Assembly (NCBI GenBank): GCA_037444185.1
Contig: JBBIMW010000040.1
Span: forward strand, 1-22,308
DNA length: 22,308 nt
Direction of reading: 5' to 3'
Source of the DNA: JAILZP01 sp037444185
GTDB taxonomy: Bacteria; Bacillota; Desulfotomaculia; Desulfotomaculales; Desulfocucumaceae
Of this stretch, positions 22,278 through 22,308 are shown in pieces; the first letter of the stretch is position 1; the number at the start of each line of letters is the position of its first letter. The notes under the pieces were generated by a model. That model saw nothing but the letters and a program-made list of their open reading frames with translations, was not told the origin of the DNA and made no database searches. The translations under genes and the position numbers were made by a program.

Positions 22278-22308
22278 TCAAGGATAGCATGGGCTCCCCC
22301 CACGCAGG

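Overview
The window looks like a complete, short draft contig from a GC-rich, low-oxygen Firmicute. Gene order and protein character fit the Pelotomaculum/Desulfotomaculum (Peptococcaceae) group best. This placement is an inference from AddAB-type recombination genes, a BirA with an N-terminal DNA-binding domain, a type III pantothenate kinase, a BirA-type biotin operator and strong Shine-Dalgarno sequences. Both edges look like assembly ends. The left edge stops inside what appears to be the leader of an rRNA operon. The right edge stops inside folP, just after an in-frame stop codon.

Region 1 (positions 1-2429, minus strand): greA-lysS appears to have its own promoter. It is followed by a promoter and leader resembling those of an rRNA operon, reading off the left edge.

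Region 2 (2478-11172, minus strand): a long cofactor run, panC-panD-nadA-nadB-nadC-birA-bioY-coaX-dusB. It covers pantothenate/beta-alanine synthesis, de novo NAD synthesis from aspartate, biotin ligation and uptake, the first step from pantothenate to CoA, and a tRNA dihydrouridine synthase. PanD and NadB both consume L-aspartate. CoaX uses the pantothenate that PanC makes. BirA probably regulates bioY through an operator between birA and bioY. The run starts from a leader holding two candidate promoters and a strong intrinsic terminator ahead of panC, which suggests attenuation. A large palindrome with a terminator-like hairpin ends the run after dusB.

Region 3 (11217-12928, plus strand): a divergent pair, a metal-dependent amidohydrolase with a good promoter and a small coiled-coil, C-terminally membrane-anchored protein built on 33-bp in-frame repeats.

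Region 4 (12941-22308, minus strand): folP (partial)-folB-folK-nitrilase-addB-addA. Folate genes lead into a carbon-nitrogen hydrolase and then the two subunits of the AddAB double-strand-break repair helicase-nuclease. Parts of addAB are visibly poorer in GC than their neighbours.

Start codons are unusually mixed. By my reading bioY, panD, folK and the amidohydrolase use TTG, and dusB, nadB and panC use GTG. I saw no tRNA gene, CRISPR array, insertion sequence or phage gene. The genes are mostly conserved housekeeping; the least explained parts are the panC leader, the repeat protein and the nitrilase.
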